Positions 31,173-41,696 of a stretch of DNA of 64,000 nucleotides are shown here, piece by piece (the first letter of the stretch is position 1; every line of letters begins with the position of its first letter). Source of the stretch: Nematopogon swammerdamellus (taxonomy: Eukaryota; Arthropoda; Insecta; Lepidoptera; Adelidae); NCBI GenBank assembly GCA_946902875.1, contig OX336348.1, positions 19,121,741-19,185,740 of the forward strand, written 5' to 3'. The position numbers were made by a program, and so were the translations under genes. Below the pieces are notes generated by a model. The model did not search any database. It was not told the origin of the DNA and saw only the letters and a list, made by a program, of their open reading frames with translations.

Positions 31173-34100
31173 AAACGGTTCATTCTAAGATGACCAAGCC
31201 GGGTGAACCATGCTCAAAATTTGGTCAAACTAGTAAAACAGAGTGGAACGAATGGTTACATTCCATTTCAAGTTTTTTTAAATCTTATAAAGTAACTTCT
31301 ATCTTATTCACAGAGACAGTCGACAAAGAGAGACTATATATAAACATTGATGTAAATAACACTACCCTATGCGGACTACTAGACTCAGGCGCGGCCATAT
31401 CAATACTAGGAGATAACGCTCACCAAAAATTAATAGAAATAGGCTTCACAATCACAAAGACGATGGAAATCTCAGTAAGAACGGCTAATGGTAGCATTAT
31501 TACTTGCGACAAGTGTATGTTCATCCCGGTAAAATTTAATAACCTATACAAATCCATTCAATTCTTTGTAATTCCAGAAATAACTGACAACTTGGTCCTT
31601 GGTATCGACTTTTGGAAATCATTCGATTTATTACCAAAAATTCTGAAAGATGCTCTTAAAGTACAAGCTAACGAACAACGAATCTCATTAATTAGCAACG
31701 GAAAAAGTAAAGGAAATTTGTCTCATTTTGACCATCTCAGTAAAGAAGAACAAACTCTAGCGAACAATATCATAGAGCAGTACGATACAATCTCAGCTGA
31801 AAAGGTAGGACTAGGCCGCACAACGCTTTGCGAACACGTCATAGAAACCACAGGTCAACCAATAAAACAACGATCCTATAGGCTTAGTCCACTTAAAACT
31901 AAAGCCTTGTATAAAGAACTTGATAGAATGTTACAGCTAGATGTCGTCGAGCCTAGTGAAAGTCCTTGGAACTCCCCCGTACTTTTAACCGAAAAGAAAG
32001 ACAACACTTTGAGATTTTGCCTAGACAGTAGGAAACTAAACTCTGTCACTAAAAAAGACTCGTACGCATTACCTAACATTTCACAGATCTTAGATAGTTT
32101 GAGAGACGCTAAATACCTTTCAAGCATCGACTTAAGCTCGGCATTCTGGCAAATTCCTATTGCAAAGCCAGATAGAGAAAAAACTGCATTCTCGGTAGCG
32201 AATAGAGGTATATTCCACTTTAAAGTTGTACCTTTTGGCCTAACGGGAGCTCCGGCAAGACAACAAAGACTGATGGATCAACTGTTCGGCCCTGAATTTG
32301 ATAGTAAAGTATTCTGTTACCTCGATGACATTATTATAGTATCAAACAACTTTAACGAGCATTTAGACTTGTTACTAAGAGTAAAAGAAAAACTAAAATC
32401 AGCAAGTCTCACCATTAACCGTTCCAAATGTAAATTCTTTAGGGAACAATTAAACTACTTAGGATACTTAGTAGATGAATATGGTTTAAGACCTGATCCT
32501 GAGAAAGTGCGTGCTATCCTAGAATATCCTGTCCCAAAGAATAGTAAGGATGTCAAAAGATTCCTAGGAACTATGAGTTATCATAGACGCTTCATACCTA
32601 ATTTATCTACAATAGCAACACCACTTAATAAACTTACCTCCACCAAGAAAGGTACTCCCCCGTTCTCTTGGTCCGATGCGGCAGAATCGGCTTTCCAAGA
32701 ACTAAAGTCAACACTGGCTAGCGCACCTATCCTTACATGCCCAGACTACGCTAAACCGTTTGAAGTTCATACAGATGCGAGCGGATTTGGTATTGGCGCT
32801 ATGCTAAGTCAAACAATCGACGGCATAGAAAGACCGATCGCTTATATGAGTCGCTCCCTTAATAAACACGAAAAAAACTACTCAGCTACCGAAAGGGAAG
32901 CTCTTAGCGTCTTAACATCCCTAGAACATTGGAGATGCTATATTGAAAATGGACAAAAGACTATAGTATATACGGATCATTCCAGCCTAAAATGGTTTCT
33001 AAGCTTAGAAAACCCTACTGGTAGACTAGCAAGATGGGGTGTACGCTTGTCCCCTTTTAATCTTGAAATCGTACATAGAAAAGGAACCTTGAATATAGTA
33101 CCGGATGCCCTCTCACGTTCGGTACCTATCTCCTTGATCGCTACAACATTCACAGATCCTTGGTACATAAACATTGTGGATGGATGTAAAAATTCTCCTC
33201 AAAGCTTTCCAACCTATAGAATAGAAGAAGGGAAATTATATAAATACACAAAAAGTAAATATAGTCTAAGTAACGAATTTGACTGGAAAATAGTTATTCC
33301 AGCAGATCTCAGAAAAAACATTATCTTAGAAAATCACTGTACTCCAACTGCAGGACACCTTGGAATATTCAAAACGCACAAGCGTGTTGCACTGACATAC
33401 TATTGGCCAGGAATGTACCTAGACATAGCTAAATTTGTAACTAATTGTGATACCTGCCAGGCTTACAAACATTCCAGACGAGCACCACCAGGACTCATGG
33501 GAGATCCTAAAGTATGTTCAAGACCATGGCAAGCTATTAGTATAGATTTAGTAGGTCCACTCCCACAATCTCGAAATGGTCATTGTCACTTATTAGTAAT
33601 AACTTGCTGCTTTAGTAAATATTGCTTGTTCTTCCCCTTAAAGAGAGCCGTGTCACCAGCAATAATTAAGATACTGGAAAATCAAGTATTTTTAGTCCAT
33701 GGTGTCCCGAAAACTATAATACTAGATAATGGATCTCAGTTTACTTCCAAAGAAATGGAAAAGTTCTTTAAACTCTATAAAATACCTCAAATCCACTATA
33801 CCGCTCGATATACCCCACAAGTAAACTTGGTCGAACGCTACAATCAGACAATCGAAACAGCCATTTCAACCTTTGTAAATGAAGATCATAGAACTTGGGA
33901 TGTTAATCTTAATAAAATAATGTTTGCTATCAATAACTCAGTTAGTGAAGTGACGGGCTACACTCCTTCATTTCTTGTCTTCGGTAGAGAAATAATCATA
34001 GACGGCTCCCTATACCCGTCAAGTAAACAGGATAATTGTACTGATCTAGTGCATGCACCTAGGAATATGTATGCAGAAAATACAGGCCACTTAGCTTGTA

Positions 34101-34393
34101 TCTTTGATAAAGTACAGAAAAAACTATATCATGCACATTGCAAAAGTAAGCAAAGGTATGACACTAGACGCACGGAAATTGAATTTGATGTAGGTGATAC
34201 GGTGTGGAAGAAAACTTACAAACTGAGTGATGCATCTAAATATTTCACTAACAAACTTGCTCCTAAATATGAAAAGTGTAAAATCGTTGAAAAGGTTTCA
34301 CCACTAATTTATGAGTTGGCGGACAACAAAGGTAAACAAATACCTGGCCGGTGGCACATAAAAGATCTTAAACCCTCGGGTACCACAACCTAA
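31160..34393 (+). CDS. Pol polyprotein: protease, reverse transcriptase, RNase H, integrase
   Basis: The frame is -1 relative to gag. Numbering here starts at the ATG at 31,190 (1,067 residues). The aspartic protease has LLDSGAA (D65). Reverse transcriptase has the YLDD active site at 377-380. RNase H carries HTDASG (D529). The integrase zinc-binding region begins with H716 and ends in a CDTC motif. The catalytic triad D786, D846, E882 has the exact D-x59-D-x35-E spacing. Together these process Gag-Pol, copy the RNA and insert the DNA. No stop or frameshift is seen. Translation is probably by frameshifting as a Gag-Pol fusion, so the ATG may not be a real start. I saw no chromodomain. Confidence 0.95.
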   Translation, partial: LKKLKTVHSKMTKPGEPCSKFGQTSKTEWNEWLHSISSFFKSYKVTSILFTETVDKERLYINIDVNNTTLCGLLDSGAAISILGDNAHQKLIEIGFTITKTMEISVRTANGSIITCDKCMFIPVKFNNLYKSIQFFVIPEITDNLVLGIDFWKSFDLLPKILKDALKVQANEQRISLISNGKSKGNLSHFDHLSKEEQTLANNIIEQYDTISAEKVGLGRTTLCEHVIETTGQPIKQRSYRLSPLKTKALYKELDRMLQLDVVEPSESPWNSPVLLTEKKDNTLRFCLDSRKLNSVTKKDSYALPNISQILDSLRDAKYLSSIDLSSAFWQIPIAKPDREKTAFSVANRGIFHFKVVPFGLTGAPARQQRLMDQLFGPEFDSKVFCYLDDIIIVSNNFNEHLDLLLRVKEKLKSASLTINRSKCKFFREQLNYLGYLVDEYGLRPDPEKVRAILEYPVPKNSKDVKRFLGTMSYHRRFIPNLSTIATPLNKLTSTKKGTPPFSWSDAAESAFQELKSTLASAPILTCPDYAKPFEVHTDASGFGIGAMLSQTIDGIERPIAYMSRSLNKHEKNYSATEREALSVLTSLEHWRCYIENGQKTIVYTDHSSLKWFLSLENPTGRLARWGVRLSPFNLEIVHRKGTLNIVPDALSRSVPISLIATTFTDPWYINIVDGCKNSPQSFPTYRIEEGKLYKYTKSKYSLSNEFDWKIVIPADLRKNIILENHCTPTAGHLGIFKTHKRVALTYYWPGMYLDIAKFVTNCDTCQAYKHSRRAPPGLMGDPKVCSRPWQAISIDLVGPLPQSRNGHCHLLVITCCFSKYCLFFPLKRAVSPAIIKILENQVFLVHGVPKTIILDNGSQFTSKEMEKFFKLYKIPQIHYTARYTPQVNLVERYNQTIETAISTFVNEDHRTWDVNLNKIMFAINNSVSEVTGYTPSFLVFGREIIIDGSLYPSSKQDNCTDLVHAPRNMYAENTGHLACIFDKVQKKLYHAHCKSKQRYDTRRTEIEFDVGDTVWKKTYKLSDASKYFTNKLAPKYEKCKIVEKVSPLIYELADNKGKQIPGRWHIKDLKPSGTTT
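31163..31209 (+). promoter_or_regulatory. Programmed -1 ribosomal frameshift signal between gag and pol
   Basis: Slippery heptamer A AAA AAC at 31,163-31,169, in the correct gag phase, is followed at once by the gag TAA. After a 7-nt spacer comes a stem of nine pairs (31,177-31,185 with 31,201-31,209, two of them G-U) and a 15-nt loop. Slipping by -1 enters the pol frame, which is open from 31,160. The nominal pol ATG at 31,190 lies in the loop. Confidence 0.8.
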
Positions 34394-35529
34394 TAAAAAT
34401 ACAAAATATGGAAAATCTCATGTATAATTTAAACCTAGCAGTACGGGCCTAAATACTAAATAAAAAATAAAAAACCTTAAATATAAATAACCTTAATTAA
34501 AAAAAAAAAAAAAAAAAAAACACATCTAAGACTAACCTAGCAAAAAAAAAAAAAAAACAAAACTTAAATCTTAATAATCTTAAAAAAAAAAAATATTAAA
34601 AGAAATAAATTAACAGTAACACTAATAAACTAGACATAGCTCACTAACCGTTTAGCTACCCTATTCATACTAACATAGTTACTAATACTCACTTAGATTT
34701 TAAATAAAAATAAAACTAACTTACTATTAAAACCCTAGGAATAGTTTAAAATCTAGCATCTAGGAACACAGATACACTAGAAATAGCTTGAAAACACTAG
34801 AAATCATATGGAAAGTCATATCTCAGAATTACTTTAAAACTATAAATAAAATAAATCCTAGAACACCTAACGGTAACTTAACAATTGACAGCGTAGCTAC
34901 TTGAAACCTTGCCTCGCTTAAAATAAAATAAAATAAAATTACAAAATAGGAAACCTCACCTCAACTATATATTCTAAAAAGACCACTGCCTAGGAGTAGG
35001 CGGGTGAAGTTAAAGCTCAGACTTAGCGGAAAGAAAGAAATGGTATGCTGCAGAAGGGTACGTATGTCAGTACTGTATCCTCCCTTGAAGAGCGATGACG
35101 AGCGGTTAGCAACTCGGTAAACAAGCCCTTGCCTGCAGTTCAAGCAATGACTTGTCCTGCCCTTGGTTATAACTTAGATCCCTGGAAATCATAGTTAAAA
35201 TTCTACGCTCTGGGTACAGACATCGGCAAACGGTTTGCATTAGTATTTCTCTCTTATCGCAACAAGTTTGATACAGGCTGAGTAAGTACGTCTCAATCGT
35301 ACATAGATTGAGCCGGACAGCAGTAAATGGGCCTCGTTACCACATAACCTAGGTACACGAAGGCAAAAATGATTGAAGAAGGATGAATGAAGATGTATGA
35401 CAGATGACGTTTGAAAGAGTAGTATTCAGTAGACACTAACCAACACACAGCCACTCCACACTTAGAATATAATACAGTAGAGTGGAGGCGATGAATTCCC
35501 AATGGATGGAAATTCATCTTAGCCTGACA
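34394..35529 (+). other. Non-coding spacer between pol and the 3' LTR
   Basis: About 1.1 kb of A-rich sequence (poly-A at 34,500-34,520 and 34,541-34,557). No reading frame of envelope size exists on the plus strand, so the element lacks env. Confidence 0.85.
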
Positions 35530-35539
35530 AAGGGGGAAT
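35523..35539 (+). promoter_or_regulatory. Polypurine tract
   Basis: ACAAAGGGGGAAT directly precedes the 3' LTR, as expected for the plus-strand primer. Confidence 0.85.
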
Positions 35540-36701
35540 TGTTACACAGCGTAGGCTCTGCCTTCTGTTTAAATTAAAAGTAATTAATTCATTCTGACAA
35601 GTGGAACTGAAATACGGTCCACTAACGTAACCTTGTTCACGACGCCCCGTTTGACAGGACATCGACCTGTCTCCCTCTCGCACCCGACGTAGACAGAGAC
35701 ATGACTAGACGGACTTGAAAGACGGATATGGTTGCCTAACTCGTCCGCCAGAGGCGCAATCGTCTACGCCGGGACGGTAGAAAGATATAGCTCGTTTCCC
35801 GCCGCTCGGGTTGAGAAACGTCAGACGGTGGCTAGGCCTTCCGGTGATTTTCTCCTGCTGAAGAGGACACGAAAACTCCATCGAGCTCCGAGGAGCTGCT
35901 CTCAGAGATAGGCGATGGCGGAGAAGAACCCACCGACTCCATATCGTGCGGTCTACGCGTAATCGCGCCGCTCTCATCACTAATCTACACAGAATCTTAA
36001 TCCCGAGGTGAGCGAGTTTTCATCGACGCTAATATTTCCTTGTACAACTGATAAAATTGTAAACTTTTGCGCTCCGACATCCGCGCGGAGGCGCAAACCT
36101 CGCTTAGCTTTGCTCACGTAGCCTCGCTCTCGTAGGATATTGTCCCGAGGCTACTTCTTCAGGTAAACGAAATACTTACGAACTGAAACTTTACACAGAC
36201 CGGACACTCTCCGGGTCGGGAGTCTAGGCCCCGGCGAACGACCGCGCGGCCTGCTGGTGCCCGTGTCGTGCCTGCGGCCACGTCGCCGAGGACTACGCCC
36301 CGCTCTGGAGAACCAGGAAAGTGGCTCGTGTATTTACCGCCGACTACCCCCATCTCGGCCGTGGCGATGATCGCTCCAGGCGACCGCCCTCGCTCGTCGC
36401 CCCGCTTCCTATGTACACCTAGATTGATAAATTATCTCGGCTCGTAGGCGATAATCTGTCGGTCGTCGTTCGGTCCACCAGCCTCACTGCTCGTGGGTGC
36501 CAGCTGGTGCCTACTTGGTTGGCGGGCTTAGGTAGGGACCTATGTACCACCTTCTCTTAGCGACCGACCAACTTCACGACCCGGCTCGATCCAACCTAGA
36601 ACTTTAACTGAAACTTTTTACGCCAGGTTAGGACTTAGGATAATTAAAGATTGTACTGTGATCCACTCTTTTATTTCTTTCCCCTAACCCGGTAGGTAAT
36701 A
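35540..36701 (+). repeat. 3' LTR (1,162 bp)
   Basis: Near-identical to the 5' LTR, with the same TGTTAC...GTAATA termini. It is followed by the ATGG target duplication. The minus-strand frame spanning its right edge is chimeric and not a gene. Confidence 0.95.
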
Positions 36702-36935
36702 ATGGGAGGAAATATATAGACAGGAGAACGTCCCAGAGTTTACCGGTTCTATAGAGGAAAAATCTGCAGAAGAGGTTGGTACGCATCCACGGTAAGTCCA
36801 GCGTGTGGGGATGCAATCCTTTTTAACAAATTCCTCTTTTCAAACAAATTTCCCTTTTAAAATCTGATATTTGGCAGAGCCATCCCACAGGTGCAAACAG
36901 TACTCCAAGCATGACCTGATCTGCGATTTGTGCAA
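36702..36935 (-). mobile_element. Non-LTR retrotransposon fragment, right half
   Basis: Continues the fragment that stops at 28,155. The matching sequence in the 2,990-4,310 element starts near 3,145 (GGAAATATAT...). An unrelated-looking AT-rich stretch (36,818-36,865) replaces about 200 bp of the family before it resumes with TTTGGCAGAGCCATCCCACA. Confidence 0.85.
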
Positions 36936-37932
36936 AACGACTTAGGTGCACAAGAAATTTACGTGTTTCTTTCTTGGTTGGTTCTTGTTTGATTCTTACA
37001 GATTTTGAATAACATATTTATTTGCTTTATGAAATGTATATGACAAAGTGGTTCAAAAAAGTTAACATCAAAGGGAGGAATACGAAAATATTAAAACTGG
37101 TCTCGTTTAAATAGTTAGTGAGAAATTATTATTTAGGTTGACTGCAAAATTAAGTTTGTTTGTAATATATTTATGTATCAAAAAGGTGATGAGTGGAGGT
37201 GAGAAATGTTTTTCTTTTTATAACCAGTTTGGTGGTTCAAAAAAAATTATCAAGGTTAATTTATAGAAGATGCGTCACTACGCTCCGCATCTTCTATAAA
37301 TTAACCGTAACCTAATAGGGACCATGTCGAGGCAGCCCGTGTCGTTTTTGCATACATGTCTATTCAAAATCAATGTTTTTGTAGTTAAAAAAAGTAAAGT
37401 TTTAATTTTGCATGAAAGATTAAAAATTAAAAGTTGTATGGAAACCTGTTTCTTCTTTTAAGTAAACTAAATAAACTACGCGTCCGGCAAAACATTATTT
37501 CACTAAAATTTATTTTTTAACTTCAGTCTACACAATAAGCTTACTAGCAATTTGCTAGCAAACTTCCCCACTTCAAAGCCACGCCTCCGTCGTATTGTGC
37601 GGAACCCTCGGTTTGTGGGTTGGTCAACTTGGTCTGTGTTTTTAATGTTAGTAACATATTGGCTTTATTTCTAGTAGACACTTCACACTATTAAAGCTAA
37701 AATTTAGATATTCCTGTCATTATTGTCATTTTGAGAAAGAAAGACAGGAGATGAACGAATGATTTAATAATCTTAATTTAAGCACATCTGTCAAATTTTA
37801 GGTGATTTTAGTTGCAAGTGATATAATATAAGACACGTCTAAAGTCGACCTAAATTGACAAATGCGTTTGAATTTTTTATAAAATAATTCACTCATCGTC
37901 CATAGGTTTTCTTTCACAAATAAATGTAAATC
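36936..37932. other. No gene seen
   Basis: AT-rich unassigned sequence with one perfect hairpin (37,254-37,306, listed separately). Confidence 0.5.
37254..37306. repeat. Perfect 21-bp hairpin
   Basis: Arms 37,254-37,274 and 37,286-37,306 are perfect complements around the 11-nt loop TCACTACGCTC. Confidence 0.95.
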
Positions 37933-38200
37933 GTAAAACTGTAGGTCCCTTCCCTCCTAATCTTACTTGGTGGTAGGGTTTAACCCGCCCGGGTTGATAC
38001 CACCGCACTGAATGAAACGTCGGTTGAAACGGCTATGTAAATAGTTTGTGTTTTCCGACCAGTTCAGTGTAGCCGGCACGATCAAAGGGGGAAGCACTGA
38101 CATGGCACCTAGTTCACCCGGTGTTATGGGCTGACATCACGGACGTTGTAGGTGATGTAGCCAACCGTGTCAGTTTCCATAAAAAAAATAAACGAAAAAA
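37933..38200 (+). mobile_element. SINE body, head missing
   Basis: Runs from AAAACTGTAGGTCCC through CCGCACTGAATGAAACG to GTGTCAGTTTCCATAAAAAA. It lacks the tRNA/5S head seen at 44,776, so it is 5'-truncated. Confidence 0.85.
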
Positions 38201-38990
38201 ATTGCAATAAATGTTTTTAATAAATAATTTAATAATAAGAAGTAAAAAGCCACCTCCATAGTTTTGAGCCGTTGAAGCAAGCGGCAATTTATCGATCGAC
38301 TACGTGCGACATTCGCTTGTTTTGGAGCACGTAAATGTTTGCGTGGAGCGTGCAGGCAAGCGATACGGGATTACTGCGCGTGGAAAAAGGATGACACAAT
38401 ATCACTGCGATCTCTTGAGATGGTCGGTCCTGTATTACGCGATACGCACACTACCATAACCACGGTGTCTCGTTTTAGTAATAATTGAAGTATGAAGTGC
38501 GGAGTCCAGAACTATTTTTTCTGTCTACGAATTTAGGTACCTAGGAATATAAATATTGCGGAAACCATTGACTTAAAAAAAAACTTATAGACAGATAATC
38601 AGCTATTCCCTGAGTAGCCACCTAACAGACGCCCATTCATAGGACAGACTGTATCATTATCAGTCTATGGGCAGCTGTCATTCGGTTTGGGCGTATAATT
38701 CGTTTGGTTGCCACTATTTAATAAAAAAAAGAAGAAGAAGAGTATATTGTAAAAAATGTAGGGAAAATATGCCGAAACCGCTCTGAAAGGGACAAAAAGG
38801 TCCTAGGAATACAACCTAGGAACCTACCACAACTTTTGTATACTTTTACGAATCCAATAGCAATATATTTAGTGGTATATCAATTAAAAATAGTTATTCT
38901 GGTATGAAACAATATGGCGTTTCTTCTTCGTACAAAGTGCCAGGGGCGAATTTAGTGATATTTTGTTGAAATTGTTAAGTACATTTTTTT
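38201..38990. other. No gene seen
   Basis: Unassigned. A stretch near 38,700 repeats the motif of 26,829. No coding frame is supported. Confidence 0.5.
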
Positions 38991-39475
38991 TTATGGAAAG
39001 CGCGACATGTGCCATCGTTCACCTACAAGTAGGTATCTAAAGATGCCCAAGGACATTATGTTATTCACGGGGATTGCAAATGCCATGTATGCCTGTCAGG
39101 AGCATCTTCGCACCCCTTTTGAAAAACCCCAGGCTGTACTTGAGAGGAAATAGATGGGTAGGGACTAGGGAGTGTGTTCTACATTTTCCCGTTTCTGTAG
39201 ATAAAATACTCCAAGCAAGTATTCCACGAAGAGTGTTCGGATGAGATGTTTAACGCGATCCCGCTGTTCCCTTTTCGCCTCCGCACAACGCACACTGGGC
39301 AGGGATTGCATCCCTACACGCTGGACTTACCGCGGATGCGTACCGACCGGTTCTGCAAATCTTTCCTCCACAGAACTAGTGAACACATATTTCCCCTGGT
39401 CTCGGGTCCTTCAAGAGAGGCGTGACCTGTCAGGCCGGCATGGCCTTCGCAAATCCCGCATACGACTAATGTCTG
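38991..39475. mobile_element. Two head-to-head fragments of the CR1/Jockey-like element
   Basis: 38,991-39,235 matches the family's 3' end on the minus strand (diverged). 39,240-39,475 matches an overlapping part on the plus strand, including CTACACGCTGGACTTACCGC. They form an imperfect inverted pair. The plus frame at 39,241 is a remnant of the retrotransposon C-terminal region, not a host gene. Confidence 0.75.
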
Positions 39476-39682
39476 TATTTTTGCTGACGTCCGACAGCCT
39501 GCATTTTATAATATGTACGAAAGGTACAGGGTTAGTAAAGAAGATGTGCAGTGACATAGAATAAAATTGGCCGGTGTCACATTTCAAAACAAATGACATT
39601 CGAAATTGGAATCACCTTCATGTCATCCATGTACCACACTCTTGTATGTATGTATAAGTAATGTATAAGTCTCCTGTATGGC

Positions 39683-40137
39683 ACCTATTCTCGGAGGTGA
39701 TATTGGCTGGTCGGAGCATGTGCTTTGGCCCCTCCGACTCAGCCACCCATAACGGATTACATAAAAAAAATAAAAATAAATCTGTCTTCTCATACCTACA
39801 TTCGAGAAGTTTTGTTTTCCGCATCTCGTGTTCACTGCTCAGCCCTTTGGAGAAAATATCGTGATACTACTACACAGAGTGGTCACTCGCTAGTCCCGCC
39901 CCACCTCGCTTGACATGCTTCTCTACTACCAATGGGCCCGAATATGTTCGGTGAAGCCATCGCAAGCTCAGTTATATGTGTTTTTTTTATGTAATCCGGT
40001 ATGGGTGCCTGAATCAGAGGGACCAAAGCACATGCTCTGACTAGCCAATATCACCTCCGAGAAGGTAGGTGCCATACCGGAGACTTTCCTGGATTGTTGG
40101 CTATACTGGACTAGAGAACAACACAACCGAGGTTGCT
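39683..40137. repeat. Inverted pair of a dispersed repeat
   Basis: 39,683-39,760 (TCGGAGGTGATATTGGCTGG, plus) is inverted at about 40,010-40,137. A longer plus copy lies at 43,757-43,905 and a short piece near 46,825. Small frames in both orientations are by-products of the repeat. Confidence 0.75.
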
Positions 40138-40159
40138 ATGCGGCCATCTTACATCCAGT

Positions 40160-40240
40160 ACGGTGGTACCAACCCAGTCGGCTACAATTTGAGCCTACCA
40201 CCTAGTAAGGGGCAAGGGAAGGGACCTACAGTTTTACACC
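40160..40240 (-). mobile_element. SINE fragment
   Basis: Reverse complement of the SINE segment from GGACCTACAG to GGTGGTACCAACCC. Only about 80 bp are present. Confidence 0.6.
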
Positions 40241-40330
40241 GGTTCCGAACGGTGAAGCAGCAGGTGTAGGTATGCACGTAATTTTTTTCGTCAGAAACAA
40301 CTCATTGGTACACGCCGACCGGATTCGAAC

Positions 40331-41172
40331 GACGTAATACAAACTCTTTGGGTATTACAAATTTATATCTCTGAAAGCGCACTGATTAAACTCGAAAAGT
40401 AGGAGTGGGAAAATACTCTGCCTTTATAACAGCAATACCGCAGCTAGCAGGGGAAAAGATGTGGAACTGTCTTTTGTATGAAGCTACTAGCTGTGCCCGC
40501 GGCTCCGCCCGCTCCCATATTTGACTTCACTGCTAACCTCATAAGCCATTTAGCGTGATAGTAAGTAGCGTATAGTTTATGGGAAGAATCAAGCTATCCG
40601 CAGATTTTTTTAATTAAAATCGGTTCAGTGGTTCTCGAGTTATAAGCGGACAGACAGACATACACTCAGACACTCAGACAGAAAGCAGACGTTGGATTTT
40701 ATTATAGGTAAGGAATGTTTAAACAATTTATTAATGTGGTAGGTACTACCAAAGAGTTTGTATTACGTCGCCGCGCTCCTTCGACGTAATACAAACTCTT
40801 TGGGTATTACAAATTTATATCTCTGAAAGCGCACTGATTAATTAAACTCGAAAAATAGGAGTGGGAAAATACTCTGCCTTTATAACAGCAATACCGCAGC
40901 TAGCAGGGGAAAAGATGTGGAACTGTCTTTTGTATGAAGCGACTAGCTGTGCCCGCGGCTCCGCCCGCTCCCATATTTGACTTCACTGCTAACCTCATAA
41001 GCCATTTAGCGTGATAGTAAGTAGCGTATAGTTGATGGGAAGAATCAAGCTATCCGCAGATTTTTTTTAATTAAAATCGGTTCAGTGGTTCTCGAGTTAT
41101 AAGCGGACAGACAGACATACACTCAGACACTCAGACAGAAAGCAGACGTTGGATTTTATTATAGGTAAGGAT
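40331..41172. repeat. Direct duplication with 452-bp offset, each copy with an AGCTGTGCCC-type tail
   Basis: GACGTAATACAAACTCTTTG starts at 40,331 and again at 40,783. Both copies run through CTAGCTGTGCCCGCGGCTCC, an (AGAC)n run and TTTTATTATAGGTAAGGA. They differ by only a few bases. Confidence 0.9.
40749..40803. repeat. Perfect 22-bp hairpin
   Basis: Arms 40,749-40,770 and 40,782-40,803 are exact complements around CCGCGCTCCTT. It lies at the junction of the two units of the 452-bp duplication. Confidence 0.95.
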
Positions 41173-41695
41173 GCTCTGAGGCGTATTCTATATGCTTTAG
41201 GTTATTTCTATGAGAAAAACAAACAAAAAAAGATCATAAAACAAACTTATTATGTACAGTTTGCTATGTTGTACGGTTTGTGCCAATTATTTGGATGAAA
41301 TTGCTTATTTAGTTGTGTAATAGTTTACTTGTACAAACACTTCATTTCGTAATAAAAGAGCATTTGCTGTGTACTTATGATGTTATTTATTTGGCACATT
41401 CATTTTGGCAAACTGTGACCATCTCACATTGATAGTTCTAAAATTGTCAGTCCTGCCTGCTCAGTCAGAGTGAGCGTGGGCTGACAATTTTAGGAATATC
41501 AGTGTGAAATGGTCACAGTTTGGCTGAATGTGCTGTACCTACCTACTAAAAATAAATTAAATTCGAAATTCCCGCTAAGTCCTAGTTCTGAAATTCGCCG
41601 TCTGTGCACATTTGGCGCCACCAAGGTTAAAACATAGGCAAATTTTGTATGGGGTTGTGCTTCTTCTACGCCCTAGTAGTATTATATTCTTTGCG
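41173..41695. other. Unassigned sequence containing a small foldback element
   Basis: A foldback of about 140 bp occupies 41,394-41,533. Its imperfect arms of about 55 bp (41,394-41,450 and 41,481-41,533) begin GCACATTCA. No gene is seen. Confidence 0.6.
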
Positions 41696-41696
41696 T

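Larger units (their letters stand above)
28156..36701 (+). mobile_element. Full-length Ty3/Gypsy-type LTR retrotransposon (8,546 bp)
   Basis: The parts in order are: 5' LTR, primer-binding site, leader, gag, -1 frameshift signal, pol (protease, RT, RNase H, integrase), non-coding spacer, polypurine tract and 3' LTR. Flanks are 4-bp ATGG duplications. The LTRs are the same length and nearly identical. Both large frames are open, so the copy may be recently mobile. There is no envelope gene. It lies inside a minus-strand non-LTR retrotransposon fragment. The integrase after RT/RNase H places it in the Ty3/Gypsy superfamily. Confidence 0.95.

Noticed and set aside
34394..35539. Envelope gene making the LTR element an errantivirus
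   Set aside because: No plus-strand frame of suitable length exists between pol and the 3' LTR.
39241..39564. 107-codon plus-strand gene
   Set aside because: It reads through a decayed fragment of the CR1/Jockey-like retrotransposon in a non-native frame.
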